Shown here in pieces: positions 1 through 10,595 of a DNA stretch of 64,000 nt (positions within the stretch are counted from its first letter, which is position 1; every line of letters begins with the position of its first letter). Below the pieces are notes generated by a model. The model searched no databases and was not told where the DNA came from. It saw only the letters and a list, made by a program, of their open reading frames with translations. Source of the DNA: Meiothermus sp. Its GTDB lineage: Bacteria; Deinococcota; Deinococci; Deinococcales; Thermaceae. The stretch spans positions 1 through 64,000 of the forward strand of contig NZ_JANWVH010000003.1 of NCBI RefSeq assembly GCF_025056915.1, written 5' to 3'. A program made the translations under genes and the position numbers.

Positions 1-84
1 GCCGCCTGGAAACTCGAAAACATGCGTCTCGGCCCAGACGCATTCTTGTTTTCGTGGGCGGCCACGTCTTTGAAGGGCGCGGTA
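1..84 (+). repeat. Dispersed hairpin repeat, copy 1 (cut by window edge)
   Basis: This is the right part of the repeat family that is full length at 25273-25463. It has the GCCGCCTGGAAACTCGAA segment, the TGCGTCT/AGACGCA hairpin arm, the closing GGGCGGCCAC strand and the terminus TTTGAAGGGCGCGGTA. The second internal arm (GTGCCTCAC/GTGAGGCAC) is absent, so this copy has lost one hairpin. The left end lies outside the window. Confidence 0.8.
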
Positions 85-191
85 AAAGGGCAGCTTGTGA
101 AATTTGAACTTTTGGACTCAGCGCAAGTGGTCTTTGTAATCGAAGGGGAAAAGCGCTGTTTGGGAGGCCACGTAAAGGCCAATAGTCTCTT

Positions 192-247
192 TTGAGTTTT
201 TGATTATCGTTCGGATTAATGTAACGAACCGACCCCCAACTGGGGGT
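192..247 (+). promoter_or_regulatory. Promoter and palindrome upstream of first prepilin operon
   Basis: TTGAGT (192-197) and TAATGT (217-222), 19 bp apart, form a possible promoter. At 232-247 there is a perfect palindrome, ACCCCCA-AC-TGGGGGT. The same core, CCCCCA-AA-TGGGGG, occurs at 4694-4709 upstream of the second prepilin operon. It may be an operator, or a 5'UTR hairpin. No U-run follows, so a terminator is less likely. The promoter call is weak; the palindrome itself is seen directly. Confidence 0.45.
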
Positions 248-284
248 TCTTGGCATTTGCGTGTCAATCCAGACTGAAGCAGGT

Positions 285-758
285 ATGCATAAACCATCTG
301 AGGCATCCTGTTGGCACATAAAAAACCCCAGAGGGTTCACCTTGCTGGAACTTTTGGTGGTCATGGCGATTCTGGGAGTAGCGGCTGGTCTTGGTATTGC
401 GCAGTTGCGCAACCTGGGTGAACGTCAGCAAGCAGCTGCGACGGTGGACCAGATTCGCCAGCTTTTTTGGCAGGGGGCCACTGCGGCTGCTAGCCGTGGG
501 GGCACCAACTTCCTGCTGGTGCGAAGCGGTAACACCCTGCGGGTGCAGTCCCAGACCGATGGAAGTATCTTGCGAAGCGTCACCCTACCGGCGGGCGTTA
601 CCTGTAGCCTGAGCGATGGTACGCTTGCCACTTTTACCTCGCCGGGCAAGGTCAATTATTCCAGCAGCTTTCCTGCCAATCGCCAGTTCACCGTCTCGGC
701 CAATGGGCGAACCTTTACCCTGACCGCAACCCTTATTGGGGAGGTGCGTCGGCAATGA
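285..758 (+). CDS. Type IV minor prepilin, GspH/FimT-like (PilA1 position)
   Basis: This is an exported pseudopilin processed by prepilin peptidase. From the ATG at 285 the protein is about 157 aa. A leader ending KNPRG is followed by the class III signal FTLLELLVVMAILG, with Glu at +5 of the mature protein, and a 20-residue hydrophobic helix. A soluble GspH-like beta domain follows. A GTG at 261 would lengthen the leader by 8 residues; I prefer 285 because AGCAGG lies just before it and leaders are short. The stop overlaps the next ATG (ATGA), so the operon is translationally coupled. The gene order here (three prepilins, then a large PilX/ComZ-type protein) matches the Thermus pilA1-pilA2-pilA3-comZ competence locus as I recall it. 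Likely role: minor or priming pilin for pili and DNA uptake. Confidence 0.85.
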   Translation: MHKPSEASCWHIKNPRGFTLLELLVVMAILGVAAGLGIAQLRNLGERQQAAATVDQIRQLFWQGATAAASRGGTNFLLVRSGNTLRVQSQTDGSILRSVTLPAGVTCSLSDGTLATFTSPGKVNYSSSFPANRQFTVSANGRTFTLTATLIGEVRRQ

Positions 759-1231
759 AAAACAAAGGCCTGACTTTTGTTGAAGTGATTGTAGCGGCTG
801 GGGCCCTGGCTATCGTGCTGGGTCTGTTTACTACCTTGCTGGTGGGGAACATGCGCCAGACCAGCGTGGTAGGAGGGCGTGCCCAGGCCAACCAGCTGGC
901 TATTTTTCTGGGTCGGCAAATCCTCGAGGCCGATGATAGGGCTCTACCTCCATCTAACAGCAGTCTTAGCTGGAACTATGGTCAACTGAACAACTCGAGT
1001 ACCGGCTTTGCCAGCCTTACTGCCGAACAGCAGTTCGGCAACATCGCCCTCTACCGGGCAAGCATCACCAATCAGGGGGTTCCTTCTTGGGCCGGTAGTG
1101 GTTGGCAGGTCAACCAGTACCGCATAGAGGTTTGCTGGCGAAGCCCGGAGGGTGAACAGTGTGTGCGTCAGGCCATCATCGGCCCCTCGCCTGCTCAGGC
1201 GGGCAGCGAGATCGTGACCAATATCAACTAG
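755..1231 (+). CDS. Type IV minor prepilin, GspI/PilV-like (PilA2 position)
   Basis: This 158-aa prepilin has the very short leader MKNKG followed by LTFVEVIVAAGALAIVLGLF. The Gly before the cleavage site and Glu at +5 are present. The C-terminal domain holds two cysteines (EVCW...EQCV), a possible disulfide as in other minor pilins. It overlaps the upstream prepilin by 4 nt and is followed 9 nt later by the next gene. It probably belongs to the initiating tip complex of the pilus, as GspI/PilV proteins do; that role is inferred from family and position. Confidence 0.85.
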   Translation: MKNKGLTFVEVIVAAGALAIVLGLFTTLLVGNMRQTSVVGGRAQANQLAIFLGRQILEADDRALPPSNSSLSWNYGQLNNSSTGFASLTAEQQFGNIALYRASITNQGVPSWAGSGWQVNQYRIEVCWRSPEGEQCVRQAIIGPSPAQAGSEIVTNIN

Positions 1232-1240
1232 GAGGTTATC

Positions 1241-2107
1241 TTGCGTCCCCAAGCTTTTACGGTGCTCGAGCTGTTGCTGGCTCTGCTGGTGCTGGTGATA
1301 GTAATGTCCATTGCCTTCAACACCAGCATTCAGGGCCTTCAACTCAACCAGTCGAACGAAGCCATCAGCACGGCTCAGAACAAAGCCCGGCGGGTGCTGG
1401 AAGTGCTCAGCCAGGATTTGCGTACAGCCGCCTTTGCCATCGTAACCAATGCTCCTTTCAACAGCAACACCACCAGTATCTCTTTCGCCCAGGTGGCCGG
1501 CGGCGCCGGCTATACGGTGAGCGCAGTGGCAGGTAGCACCCTTACGCTGGTCAGCAACTCCGCCACCCTGGCCAGCGAGATTCCCGTGGGGAGCCGACTG
1601 GTGGTTGTGGATGGCAATGGCAACGCCGTACTGACCCGCACCAGCAGCCTGCCCGTAGCGAGCGGTTTGAGTACGTACACCCTGACCACCACCTGCAACA
1701 ACCTCCCCGTCACCGCAACCTCGCAGACCCTGGCCTCGGTCATAAACCTGATGGGATATAGCTACGATACGGCTAACCAGAAGCTGGTTTATCAGGTTCA
1801 AGGGGATGCAGCTACAACCGATGTGGCCTTTGATGTGACCAACTTTCGCATTGACTACGTCTATCAGCGCCGCACGAGTACCGCAGTTACTGAGGAGCGC
1901 AACCCCAGTGGCTATCTGGTCAGTGGTCGCGTGCAGCCCTACTTTACCAGTGGTGGAGCGGAGTTCTTCCTGCGTCGCGTGCAATTCACCCTGGGTATCC
2001 AGATACCCCTACGGGGACGGAATGTCGAGCGTACCTACACAGGACAGGTAGATATGATCAACACCCTTTACTACCAAGCAAAGGTGGTGAATGTATGCAA
2101 CCCATGA
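1241..2107 (+). CDS. Type IV minor prepilin, GspJ/PilW-like (PilA3 position)
   Basis: The protein is 288 aa with a TTG start, chosen because a strong AGGAGG sits 7 nt upstream and the prepilin leader begins at once (LRPQA then FTVLELLLALLVLVIVMSIAF). The mature N-terminus has Phe+1 and Glu+5. It is larger than the two preceding prepilins, as PilW/GspJ proteins usually are, with a Ser/Thr-rich soluble domain. It overlaps the following ComZ-like gene by 13 nt. With the two prepilins upstream it would form the minor-pilin tip set; this is inferred from order and size. Confidence 0.82.
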   Translation: MRPQAFTVLELLLALLVLVIVMSIAFNTSIQGLQLNQSNEAISTAQNKARRVLEVLSQDLRTAAFAIVTNAPFNSNTTSISFAQVAGGAGYTVSAVAGSTLTLVSNSATLASEIPVGSRLVVVDGNGNAVLTRTSSLPVASGLSTYTLTTTCNNLPVTATSQTLASVINLMGYSYDTANQKLVYQVQGDAATTDVAFDVTNFRIDYVYQRRTSTAVTEERNPSGYLVSGRVQPYFTSGGAEFFLRRVQFTLGIQIPLRGRNVERTYTGQVDMINTLYYQAKVVNVCNP

Positions 2108-4008
2108 AGCACCCCCAGGGCATTGCCATTGTGGTGGCCCTGACCGTTATCTTGTTGCTAAGCGTAATCAGCGGCCTTATTTTCACCCGAACCATGAACG
2201 ACCTGCGCACCAGTCGGGACAACACCGCACTGGCCCAGGCCATTAACCTGGCCCGGGGGGGAGCTGTGGCCGCTTCGGCCTTGCTATCCAACGAAGTGCG
2301 GGCCAGCTTAGAGAGCATTGCCCGCTCTGCCAACCCCAGCGCGGGCGGCATCAGCACCAGCGATGTCTGGTACTACGGGGGCAATAGCACCCAGCCCATC
2401 CCGGCCACGGTTGCTACACGACTGGCCATCCTGGCCGCCAATCTACAGACCAGTGTCAACAGCACGATTTGCAGTCGAAACTTTGCCCCAGATGGCTCTG
2501 GGGCCACTGTGCAGGTGCGAATCTTCTTTACCACGGCAGCGGCCTGTGGCCAGGCTTTCCCCTCAGCCGCCCAGCTACCCTCGGGGTATGTGGTGGATAA
2601 CGACAACAACCCCAACACGCCGCTCACCCGCCAGGTGCAAGGTTATGCGCTGCCCTACGTAATGGTGGTGACTGCCTCGCCCGGCACTCCCTACCAGCGC
2701 AACGTTCTGGTACAGGGTGAGTATCGCTTTTTGCTGACCAACGGTAGCTTTGCCCGTTATGCCCTGTTTACCAACCAGCACCGAACCCGTTCCAACACAG
2801 CAGTCTGGTTTACCGGCAGTACGCTGTTTGATGGGCCGGTGCATACCAACGAACGCTTCCGGTTTTCCTTCAATCCGTGGTTTGGGGGCTATGTGACCAG
2901 TGCGGGTTGCTCCGATGCCGGGGCAAGCAGTTGTAATGGCACTATCAGTCCTGGGGCCCATTTTGGCTCGGGTAACAACACCACCTTCCTTTCACCCTCC
3001 CAGATGGCCAACCCCAATGCCCCTACCTGGACCAGCGGGGGTATCACCCATGCGCCTGTATTCGAGGGCAATCCCAAGGTCAACTGGCAGGAACCTTTTA
3101 TTCCCATGCCGGTCAACGCCCAGAATCAGCGTGACGCGGCAACCGTGGGGGGACTTCTTCTCAACTTCAATGTGGCCCGCCTAACCCTGTATGCTGGCGA
3201 TGCGACCGGAGCGCGCCCGACCTGTAATAGTTCCGGGGTGTGCAGCCCGGCTACCTCGACGCATCAGTATATTGAGGTTTGTCGTACCGCAGCCTGCACC
3301 GGTAGCGACCGTATTCTTTACCGCTATGCAGCCGACGGCATCCTCTACCGTCACAACGGGAGCTGGCCTGGCGTGGTGGAGCGGGCCAGTTTCAACGGGA
3401 TGATCTTTGCTGAAGGGAGCATCAGCAACCTTACGGGCCCGGCTCGCACCGATAGCACCGACCCGGACACGGCGCCTCCTGCCCTGGCCCATTTCGCCCA
3501 GCTGACCGTGGCCAATGCTGGCAGCGGACGCAATATTCAGATTCAGGGCGATTTGAAGTATCAGAACCCTGCTTGCAGCGGGAACCCGTCCCGGAGCGGC
3601 AACACTGTTACCCGTGCCACCTGTAATAACCTTACGGCGGACAACATCCTGGGGGTGTATAGCCAGGATGGGGATATTCTGCTGGGCGACGGCACCAACA
3701 ACTCCCTGCAAGACCTCACCGTGCACGGGGTGCTCATGACCTCCAGAGGCGAGGTTGCCGTGCAGAATTTCAGCACTATTGCGCCGCGGGGTTCCATTCG
3801 ACTGCAAGGAGGTATTATCCAGTACACCTACGGAGCCTTCGGTCAGTTCAATAGTTCTACCGGAACCATGACGCAAGGCTACGCCCGCCAGTTCACCTAC
3901 GATCCCCGGATGCAAGACCGCGCACCCCCTTTTTTTCCAACGACCGGAGTTGTGCAGGTCAGTGTGGCCACCCCCCTCAGCTTCGGCCAGCGAGAGCAGG
4001 TGTATTAG
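2095..4008 (+). CDS. comZ: Large pilus-tip/competence protein, ComZ-like with PilX-type N-terminus
   Basis: This 637-aa protein is the fourth gene of the operon. Residues about 8-35 (GIAIVVALTVILLLSVISGLIF) are a single N-terminal membrane helix of the PilX type without the classical Glu+5 prepilin signal. The remainder is a long extracellular Ser/Thr/Asn/Gly-rich domain with several cysteine pairs and periodic VHGVLMTSRGEV / SIRLQGG segments suggesting beta-helix repeats. Size and position after three prepilins match ComZ of Thermus thermophilus, reported as a pilus-tip DNA-binding competence factor. The assignment is by synteny and architecture, not alignment. An alternative ATG at 2104 exists; the ATG at 2095 has AAGGTGG at good spacing. 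Confidence 0.7.
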   Translation: MQPMKHPQGIAIVVALTVILLLSVISGLIFTRTMNDLRTSRDNTALAQAINLARGGAVAASALLSNEVRASLESIARSANPSAGGISTSDVWYYGGNSTQPIPATVATRLAILAANLQTSVNSTICSRNFAPDGSGATVQVRIFFTTAAACGQAFPSAAQLPSGYVVDNDNNPNTPLTRQVQGYALPYVMVVTASPGTPYQRNVLVQGEYRFLLTNGSFARYALFTNQHRTRSNTAVWFTGSTLFDGPVHTNERFRFSFNPWFGGYVTSAGCSDAGASSCNGTISPGAHFGSGNNTTFLSPSQMANPNAPTWTSGGITHAPVFEGNPKVNWQEPFIPMPVNAQNQRDAATVGGLLLNFNVARLTLYAGDATGARPTCNSSGVCSPATSTHQYIEVCRTAACTGSDRILYRYAADGILYRHNGSWPGVVERASFNGMIFAEGSISNLTGPARTDSTDPDTAPPALAHFAQLTVANAGSGRNIQIQGDLKYQNPACSGNPSRSGNTVTRATCNNLTADNILGVYSQDGDILLGDGTNNSLQDLTVHGVLMTSRGEVAVQNFSTIAPRGSIRLQGGIIQYTYGAFGQFNSSTGTMTQGYARQFTYDPRMQDRAPPFFPTTGVVQVSVATPLSFGQREQVY

Positions 4009-4021
4009 AGGCGAACGCAGT

Positions 4022-4027
4022 TATAGT
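4022..4027 (+). promoter_or_regulatory. -10 box TATAGT upstream of response regulator
   Basis: TATAGT lies 9 nt before the ATG at 4037, inside the 28-nt gap after the ComZ-like gene. The regulator may therefore have its own promoter with almost no 5' leader. Confidence 0.4.
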
Positions 4028-4036
4028 AAATGACGG

Positions 4037-4621
4037 ATGCGCCTGCTGATTGCCGACGACCACCCCCTGTTCCGCGTGGGCCTGCGGGCCGCCCTCGAGC
4101 GCGAGGGGTTCGAGGTGGTGGGGGAGGCCAACGATGGCCAGGAAGCCCTGAACCTGTGCTTGCAACTGCTGCCGGACGGGGTGGTCCTGGATGTGCGGAT
4201 GCCGCACATGGACGGGATTACCACCACACGTATGCTTCGTGAGCATCGCTACCTGGGCCTGATTGCCCTCCTGACCACCTTCAACGAGCCGGTCTTGGTT
4301 CAGCAGGCGGCCTATGCAGGCGCCGATGCCTACTGGTCGAAGGAGCTACCCCCCGAGGCCCTGGCCGAGCGCCTGCGCCGGCTCAGCCTGGGGCAAGAGC
4401 CCCGCCTGCGGGCGCCCGAGCTGCCCAAACTGACCGTGCGTGAGCAGGAGGTCTTGCAGTGGATGGCCCAGGGGCTTTCGACCAAAGAAATCGCCCGCCA
4501 TCTGCACATTTCGCCCGAAACCGTCAAGGATCACCTGGTGCGGCTCTACGAGAAACTCGAGGCCCGCAACCGCGTGGAGGCCCTCGAGCGCGCCCGCAGC
4601 CTGGGGCTGCTCAGCATTTGA
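4037..4621 (+). CDS. NarL/FixJ-family response regulator (orphan)
   Basis: This 194-aa two-component regulator has a receiver domain at residues 1-120, with the acidic pair D7/D8, phospho-acceptor D52 (VVLDVRMP), T80/T81 and K102. A LuxR-type helix-turn-helix lies at about 132-192 (LTVREQEVLQWMAQGLSTKEIA...). All residues needed for phosphorylation are present. No histidine kinase gene is adjacent. The gene sits exactly between two pilin operons, whose upstream regions share a palindrome, so a role in controlling pilus or competence genes is plausible but is inference only. A TATAGT box just upstream suggests it can be transcribed separately. Confidence 0.9.
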   Translation: MRLLIADDHPLFRVGLRAALEREGFEVVGEANDGQEALNLCLQLLPDGVVLDVRMPHMDGITTTRMLREHRYLGLIALLTTFNEPVLVQQAAYAGADAYWSKELPPEALAERLRRLSLGQEPRLRAPELPKLTVREQEVLQWMAQGLSTKEIARHLHISPETVKDHLVRLYEKLEARNRVEALERARSLGLLSI

Positions 4622-4651
4622 GGATTCCGGGCATGGCTCTCGCTGCGTTCG

Positions 4652-4676
4652 GCCCGATATAGGCCCCCCTTTTTTC
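4652..4676 (+). terminator. Weak terminator after response regulator
   Basis: GGCC-CGATATA-GGCC followed by CCCC and TTTTTT. The stem is only 4 bp and may extend with flanking GGGC/GCCC, so confidence is low. Confidence 0.3.
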
Positions 4677-4693
4677 GAAGCTGCCCGAGCCTC

Positions 4694-4718
4694 ACCCCCC
4701 AAATGGGGGTGTTAGAAT
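4694..4718 (+). promoter_or_regulatory. Palindrome and -10 upstream of second prepilin operon
   Basis: CCCCCCA-AA-TGGGGGT is immediately followed by TTAGAAT, a good -10 (TAGAAT, 4713-4718). The palindrome would sit between -35 and -10, where a regulator can act. The core CCCCCAAMTGGGGG is shared with 233-246 upstream of the first prepilin operon. Confidence 0.45.
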
Positions 4719-4770
4719 TCAAGGGGCTTGCACATCATTCAAGTAGGTTTGAAAGACGCGGAGGCATTCT

Positions 4771-6879
4771 ATGCCTAACACCAAGGGAATTACGCTGGTT
4801 TCGACGCTGGTGTTCATGTTTATCGTGATTATTCTGGTCAGTGTGGCCTCCCTCACCTCGCTCAACAACCGCCGCAACGCCCAGGATGCGCTGCGCACCT
4901 CGCAGGCCCAGTTTGCCGCCGAGGCGGGCCTCGAGCGGGCGGTGGCCCGGCTGTGGCACCAGGTGCTTTCGGAGGCCACCTCCTCCAGTGTGACCGGCTA
5001 CCGGCAGGCCCTGGAGCGGATGGGCCTGACCAATGGAACCACCATCAGTAGCCTGTTTGGTCAGCCCCAAAACCTTGGGGATGGAAGCCGCTTTGAGGTG
5101 CGGGTCTCCAGGCGTGACACCACCACCCCCGCCGGTGAACCCCAGATCGAGCTCACCGTCGTTTCGACCGGCACCCTCGCCGATGGAACCACCCGCCGCT
5201 TGCAGCAGGTATTCCGAGTTGCGCGGGCCCCATTTCCCTTCGATTATCCCTTTCTGACCAACAAAGCCGACTGCATTTTTTGCCACCTCGAGGTGCGCAG
5301 CATGGACGCCTTCCGGGGCGACCCCAACCCCAACGACCCCAGCACCTGGTGGCGGCGAATCAAGGTGGGGGTGCTGGAAGACCTGGTCATGCGCGATGAG
5401 CAGGAGGCGGGCATTGTGCACGGCTCGCTGGTCACCCGGGGCACCGTGCGCCAGCAGTATAGCGGTCGCCTCGAGCCCTCTACCCGCTACTTCACCACCC
5501 TCGAGCCAGGCCAGACCCGAATCCGTTCGGCCACGCCCATCCGCCCCACCCCCGCCGACTGCCGCCAGCCCAGCAACTGCGCCACCACCCAGAACCTGTA
5601 CTACAACTACCCGGACGGCAGCAACCTGGCTGCCTTCGGCAACCGCTACCCCGATGGCGAGCTACCCGACTTTTTCCCGCTGCCCATCCCCGACGATAAC
5701 AACAACCGCCTGATTGACGATGCCGAGTGGCTCGATGAGGTTCAGGCCAGCCTGGAAAACCGCAACGAAAACTATTTTGCGGGCAGCATCACCGCTCCTG
5801 CACGGGTCAACCCCAGCGACATCGCCTGGCCTGGGGGTTCCGCGCTGCAAACGCTCGACTCGGCAGCACTGGGCCTCTCCCGCAACAACGTCATCCTGGA
5901 CGGCTCGGTAACCCCCATCACCCTGAGCGGAACGGTGTTCATCAACGGCGACGTGGTCATCCGAGGCCGGGTGCGGGGCAGTGGAACCATCCTGGCTCGA
6001 GGCAATGTGTACATCCTCGGCGACCTGACCTACGACTGCGGGCAGGGCAGCACCCCGCAAGCCTGCGACTACCGGGAGCCGAGCCGCTTGCCGCAGCTCA
6101 ACCTGATTGCCGGGGGCAATACCCTGATGGGGGATTTCCTGAGTATAGATACTTTTACAGCGGAAAATCTCAACCTGCTCCAGGCCAATCGAATTCAACT
6201 GCCCATGGGGGCCTGTCGGGCCAACCCGGCGCAGCCTGGGTGTGGGAGCGGCGCATCGGTAACCTGGCAGCGTGATCCCCTCTACCGGCCCAACCTGACC
6301 CTGACCGAGGTGACCAACTTCAACCGCAGTGAGTTGCAGCGCTGGTTGCGCAACAACGCCTACCGGCCTCGCTTTTACACCTATGGCGAAAACGAGGTTT
6401 ACTTTGGCGATGGCTGTGAGCACGACCCCACGCGTTACAGCAGCTACCAGACCCTCCGGGCGGGGGCCCGGGTGCACACCTGCCAGGGGGATCGCTCGCT
6501 GGGCAGCGTAACGCTGAGCCAGGCTCAGGTGAACGCAATTCAAAGCCGCGCGGTGAGGTACGAGGTGACCTCGAGCTTCTTCGACAACACCTCCCTCAAG
6601 CAGCTCTGGAACGACTCGGCGCGCAACCGTCCGGCTGGCCCCCTTCGCACCGACGGGCTGCTCTACTCGGCCAACGCCATTTTCAGCGTGATTCAGAACG
6701 GTCGCGGCTACAACCTGGGGGGGCGCTGGGACCTGCGAGGGGCCCTGGTGGCGGCGGACACCGGCGTGCTGGCGCCGGTCAAGCTCGACATCTACCACGA
6801 TGCCCGTCTGCGGCCCCGCATTCCGGGGGGTCAGCAGGCCCAGCTCAGCCGGGGTATATGGGAAGTGGTGGGCCAGTGA
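4771..6879 (+). CDS. Large PilX-type pilus-associated protein with CxxCH motif
   Basis: This 702-aa protein has RBS GCGGAGG 6 nt before the ATG. Residues 7-30 (ITLVSTLVFMFIVIILVSVASL) form one N-terminal membrane helix followed by a PilX-like stretch (AQFAAEAGLERAVARL). The large C-terminal part is exported, Asn/Asp/Gly-rich, and contains runs typical of beta-helix proteins (GTVFINGDVVIRGRVRGSG). At residues 168-172 is CIFCH, matching the c-type heme attachment consensus CxxCH. The protein resembles the ComZ-like gene product in size and layout and heads a second prepilin operon. The function is unknown; a second pilus-tip or adhesin protein is the likeliest role. Confidence 0.7.
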   Translation: MPNTKGITLVSTLVFMFIVIILVSVASLTSLNNRRNAQDALRTSQAQFAAEAGLERAVARLWHQVLSEATSSSVTGYRQALERMGLTNGTTISSLFGQPQNLGDGSRFEVRVSRRDTTTPAGEPQIELTVVSTGTLADGTTRRLQQVFRVARAPFPFDYPFLTNKADCIFCHLEVRSMDAFRGDPNPNDPSTWWRRIKVGVLEDLVMRDEQEAGIVHGSLVTRGTVRQQYSGRLEPSTRYFTTLEPGQTRIRSATPIRPTPADCRQPSNCATTQNLYYNYPDGSNLAAFGNRYPDGELPDFFPLPIPDDNNNRLIDDAEWLDEVQASLENRNENYFAGSITAPARVNPSDIAWPGGSALQTLDSAALGLSRNNVILDGSVTPITLSGTVFINGDVVIRGRVRGSGTILARGNVYILGDLTYDCGQGSTPQACDYREPSRLPQLNLIAGGNTLMGDFLSIDTFTAENLNLLQANRIQLPMGACRANPAQPGCGSGASVTWQRDPLYRPNLTLTEVTNFNRSELQRWLRNNAYRPRFYTYGENEVYFGDGCEHDPTRYSSYQTLRAGARVHTCQGDRSLGSVTLSQAQVNAIQSRAVRYEVTSSFFDNTSLKQLWNDSARNRPAGPLRTDGLLYSANAIFSVIQNGRGYNLGGRWDLRGALVAADTGVLAPVKLDIYHDARLRPRIPGGQQAQLSRGIWEVVGQ

Positions 6880-7331
6880 AAAGACTCTGCCCAAAGGGCG
6901 TCAGCCTGGTTGAGTTCCTGATTGTGCTGGCGGTGCTCGGCATCCTGCTGGGGGTGGGCTTGGTTTCGTTGCGGGCCTACCAGCAAAGCCTGGTGATTCG
7001 TGAAGCGGCGACCTTGGTGGCGACCGAGCTGCAAAGCATCCGCCAGCAGGCCCGGCGGCAGTCGGTCAACTTTTCCTTTCAGGCCAGCCCCAGCACCAGC
7101 AGCTACCGCGTGGGTCGCACCAGCCAGCTGGCCTCCCTCCCGAGCAAATCGCTGCCCTCAGGGGTGGTGTTTCAAAGCGTACCCTCGGGCGGTACCGTCC
7201 GATTCGATGCCCCCTATGGCATTGTGACCAGCGGAGCCAACAGCAGCTTCGTCTTGCGGGGGCCGGGCAACAGGGTGCTGAACGTCCACGTGGTGGGTCG
7301 AACCGGAAAGGTGGTGGTGCGTGCGCCGTAG
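6876..7331 (+). CDS. Minor prepilin, GspH/FimT-like
   Basis: This prepilin is about 151 aa from the GTG at 6876, which overlaps the previous stop as GTGA. The track's ATG at 6858 would add six residues. The leader is VKRLCPKG, then VSLVEFLIVLAVLGILLGVGLV with Glu at +5. The soluble domain has GspH-like features (REAATLVATELQSIRQQARRQ). It overlaps the next prepilin gene by 11 nt, so the second operon is as tightly coupled as the first. Confidence 0.82.
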   Translation: MKRLCPKGVSLVEFLIVLAVLGILLGVGLVSLRAYQQSLVIREAATLVATELQSIRQQARRQSVNFSFQASPSTSSYRVGRTSQLASLPSKSLPSGVVFQSVPSGGTVRFDAPYGIVTSGANSSFVLRGPGNRVLNVHVVGRTGKVVVRAP

Positions 7332-7695
7332 CGGTTTTTCTTTTGTGGAGGTGATGGTCGCTCTGGCCATTCTCTCCCTGACCATTTTGATTTTGACCTA
7401 TTTTGGCTCGAGCTTCACCCTCACCCGCAACGCCCAGATTGACACCCAGGCCCAGGCCTTTGCCCGGAGCTACTTCGACACCGTGCGGGCCAACTGGTCG
7501 AGCAAACAGGCTTTCAATGCTGCGGTGTTGCCCACGCTCACCCCGCCCAGCGGGTTCAGCAACCCCACGGCCAGCCTGAGCGCCGTCCAGACCATCGGAA
7601 CCCAGGTGGTGCTGCGCCGGATCACCCTGCAGTTCACCGGCCCGCAGAACCGCTCTTACCGCTTCTCCACCGAGGTGGTTCTGCCTCCTTTGTAG
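7321..7695 (+). CDS. Minor prepilin, GspI/PilV-like
   Basis: This 124-aa protein starts at GTG with leader MRRSG and then FSFVEVMVALAILSLTILIL (Phe+1, Glu+5). It is short, with a small soluble domain, as expected for GspI/PilV proteins. It is followed 7 nt later by the next prepilin. It is a functional analogue of the gene at 755-1231 in the first operon. Confidence 0.82.
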   Translation: MRRSGFSFVEVMVALAILSLTILILTYFGSSFTLTRNAQIDTQAQAFARSYFDTVRANWSSKQAFNAAVLPTLTPPSGFSNPTASLSAVQTIGTQVVLRRITLQFTGPQNRSYRFSTEVVLPPL

Positions 7696-7702
7696 AGGTT
7701 GC

Positions 7703-8520
7703 ATGCGAACAACAGGCCTTACCCTCATTGAAATGCTGATTGCGGCCCTGGTGGGCGTGGCCATCCTGGGCTTGATTGCGGCCGGACTGCGCAGCAGCAG
7801 CGACAGCCTTCGGTTTGTGCAAAACTCCCAGCTCCTCACCGAAGACCTGCGCAACGCGGGCAACCTGGTGAGCGATTACATCGCCAAGGCCGCTTTTATC
7901 TATCCCCCCGGGGTGACCCTGACCATCGGCAGCACCGGGGGCTACACGGTGCGAAACCCCAACACCAACAACAATACCTGGCGCATCGGCCAAGACCCGG
8001 CCATTGCGCTGTTGTGGCCGCCCACGGTGGAGAATGGGGTGGAGGTGGTCAAGTTTGTGATGATCTACCCCCTCAACCGCGGCTGGGTGGTGAGCCAGGC
8101 CACAGGCGCCGAAAACCCCGGCCCCGACCCCGCCAACAACAACAAGTGGCTGCTGTACATCTATGAGCGCAACCTCCAGGTTGGCTCCAGCCGGCTTCCC
8201 AACGGACTGCCGCTCACCATTCCCACCGACCTGAGCGGTAGCTCGGGCAACCTGCTGGCCGACTATGTGCAGCCGGGGGGCTTTGCGGTGAGCTATAGCG
8301 ACTGCCTGGGCTTCGACGAAAATGGCCTGGCCACCGCAGCCCCCTGCCCCCCAACCCCCCCGACGCCCCTCCGTGCCGAGCACAGCGCCGCACGGGTGCG
8401 TTTTTCCCTGCAGGGTGAGATCCGCCAGGGTGGGCGGGACGCCCGCGTGCCCGCAAGCCCCCTTCGCTTTGAAGCGGCCCCCCGCAACCTGCCTCTTCGG
8501 CTGACCGAGGTTACCCTCAA

Positions 8521-8524
<4 letters not shown>
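7703..8524 (+). CDS. Minor prepilin, GspJ/PilW-like
   Basis: This 273-aa protein has leader MRTTG followed by [23 protein letters not shown] with Glu at +5. A large soluble domain carries one C-terminal cysteine pair ([14 protein letters not shown]). It closes the second pilin operon. Its stop TAG shares the tetranucleotide CTAG with the stop codon of the convergent lepA gene, a 4-bp tail-to-tail overlap. Confidence 0.82.
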
Positions 8525-10320
<1,796 letters not shown>

Positions 10321-10518
10321 AACCCACCATTGTAGCGGATGCTAGGGCAAACTCTGTAAGGAAGGCCGTGGCCGGGATCGCTCAAGGCCCGGGGCCCGAA
10401 GCGGAACGCTTCACGACCTGCAAGATGCGCCCTCAAACCCGCCAGGTGCGCCGGTGGAAATCTGCAAAAGTAAGCCCAGGCATCGGCTTCGCCGTGCGGG
10501 CGGAATCCGGCTCGAGCA

Positions 10519-10547
10519 TTGACACGCCCATCTGGGTTTTGTAATGA
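10519..10547 (+). promoter_or_regulatory. Possible promoter for amino-acid ABC operon
   Basis: TTGACA (10519-10524) lies 17 bp before TAATGA (10542-10547). The -35 is perfect and the -10 weak. It is about 50 bp upstream of the binding-protein start. The rest of the 275-bp gap after lepA shows no gene. Confidence 0.35.
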
Positions 10548-10595
10548 TGAGCACGACGTTTTGTTGGAATCCAGGCTCCAGAGGGAGGTTCGACC

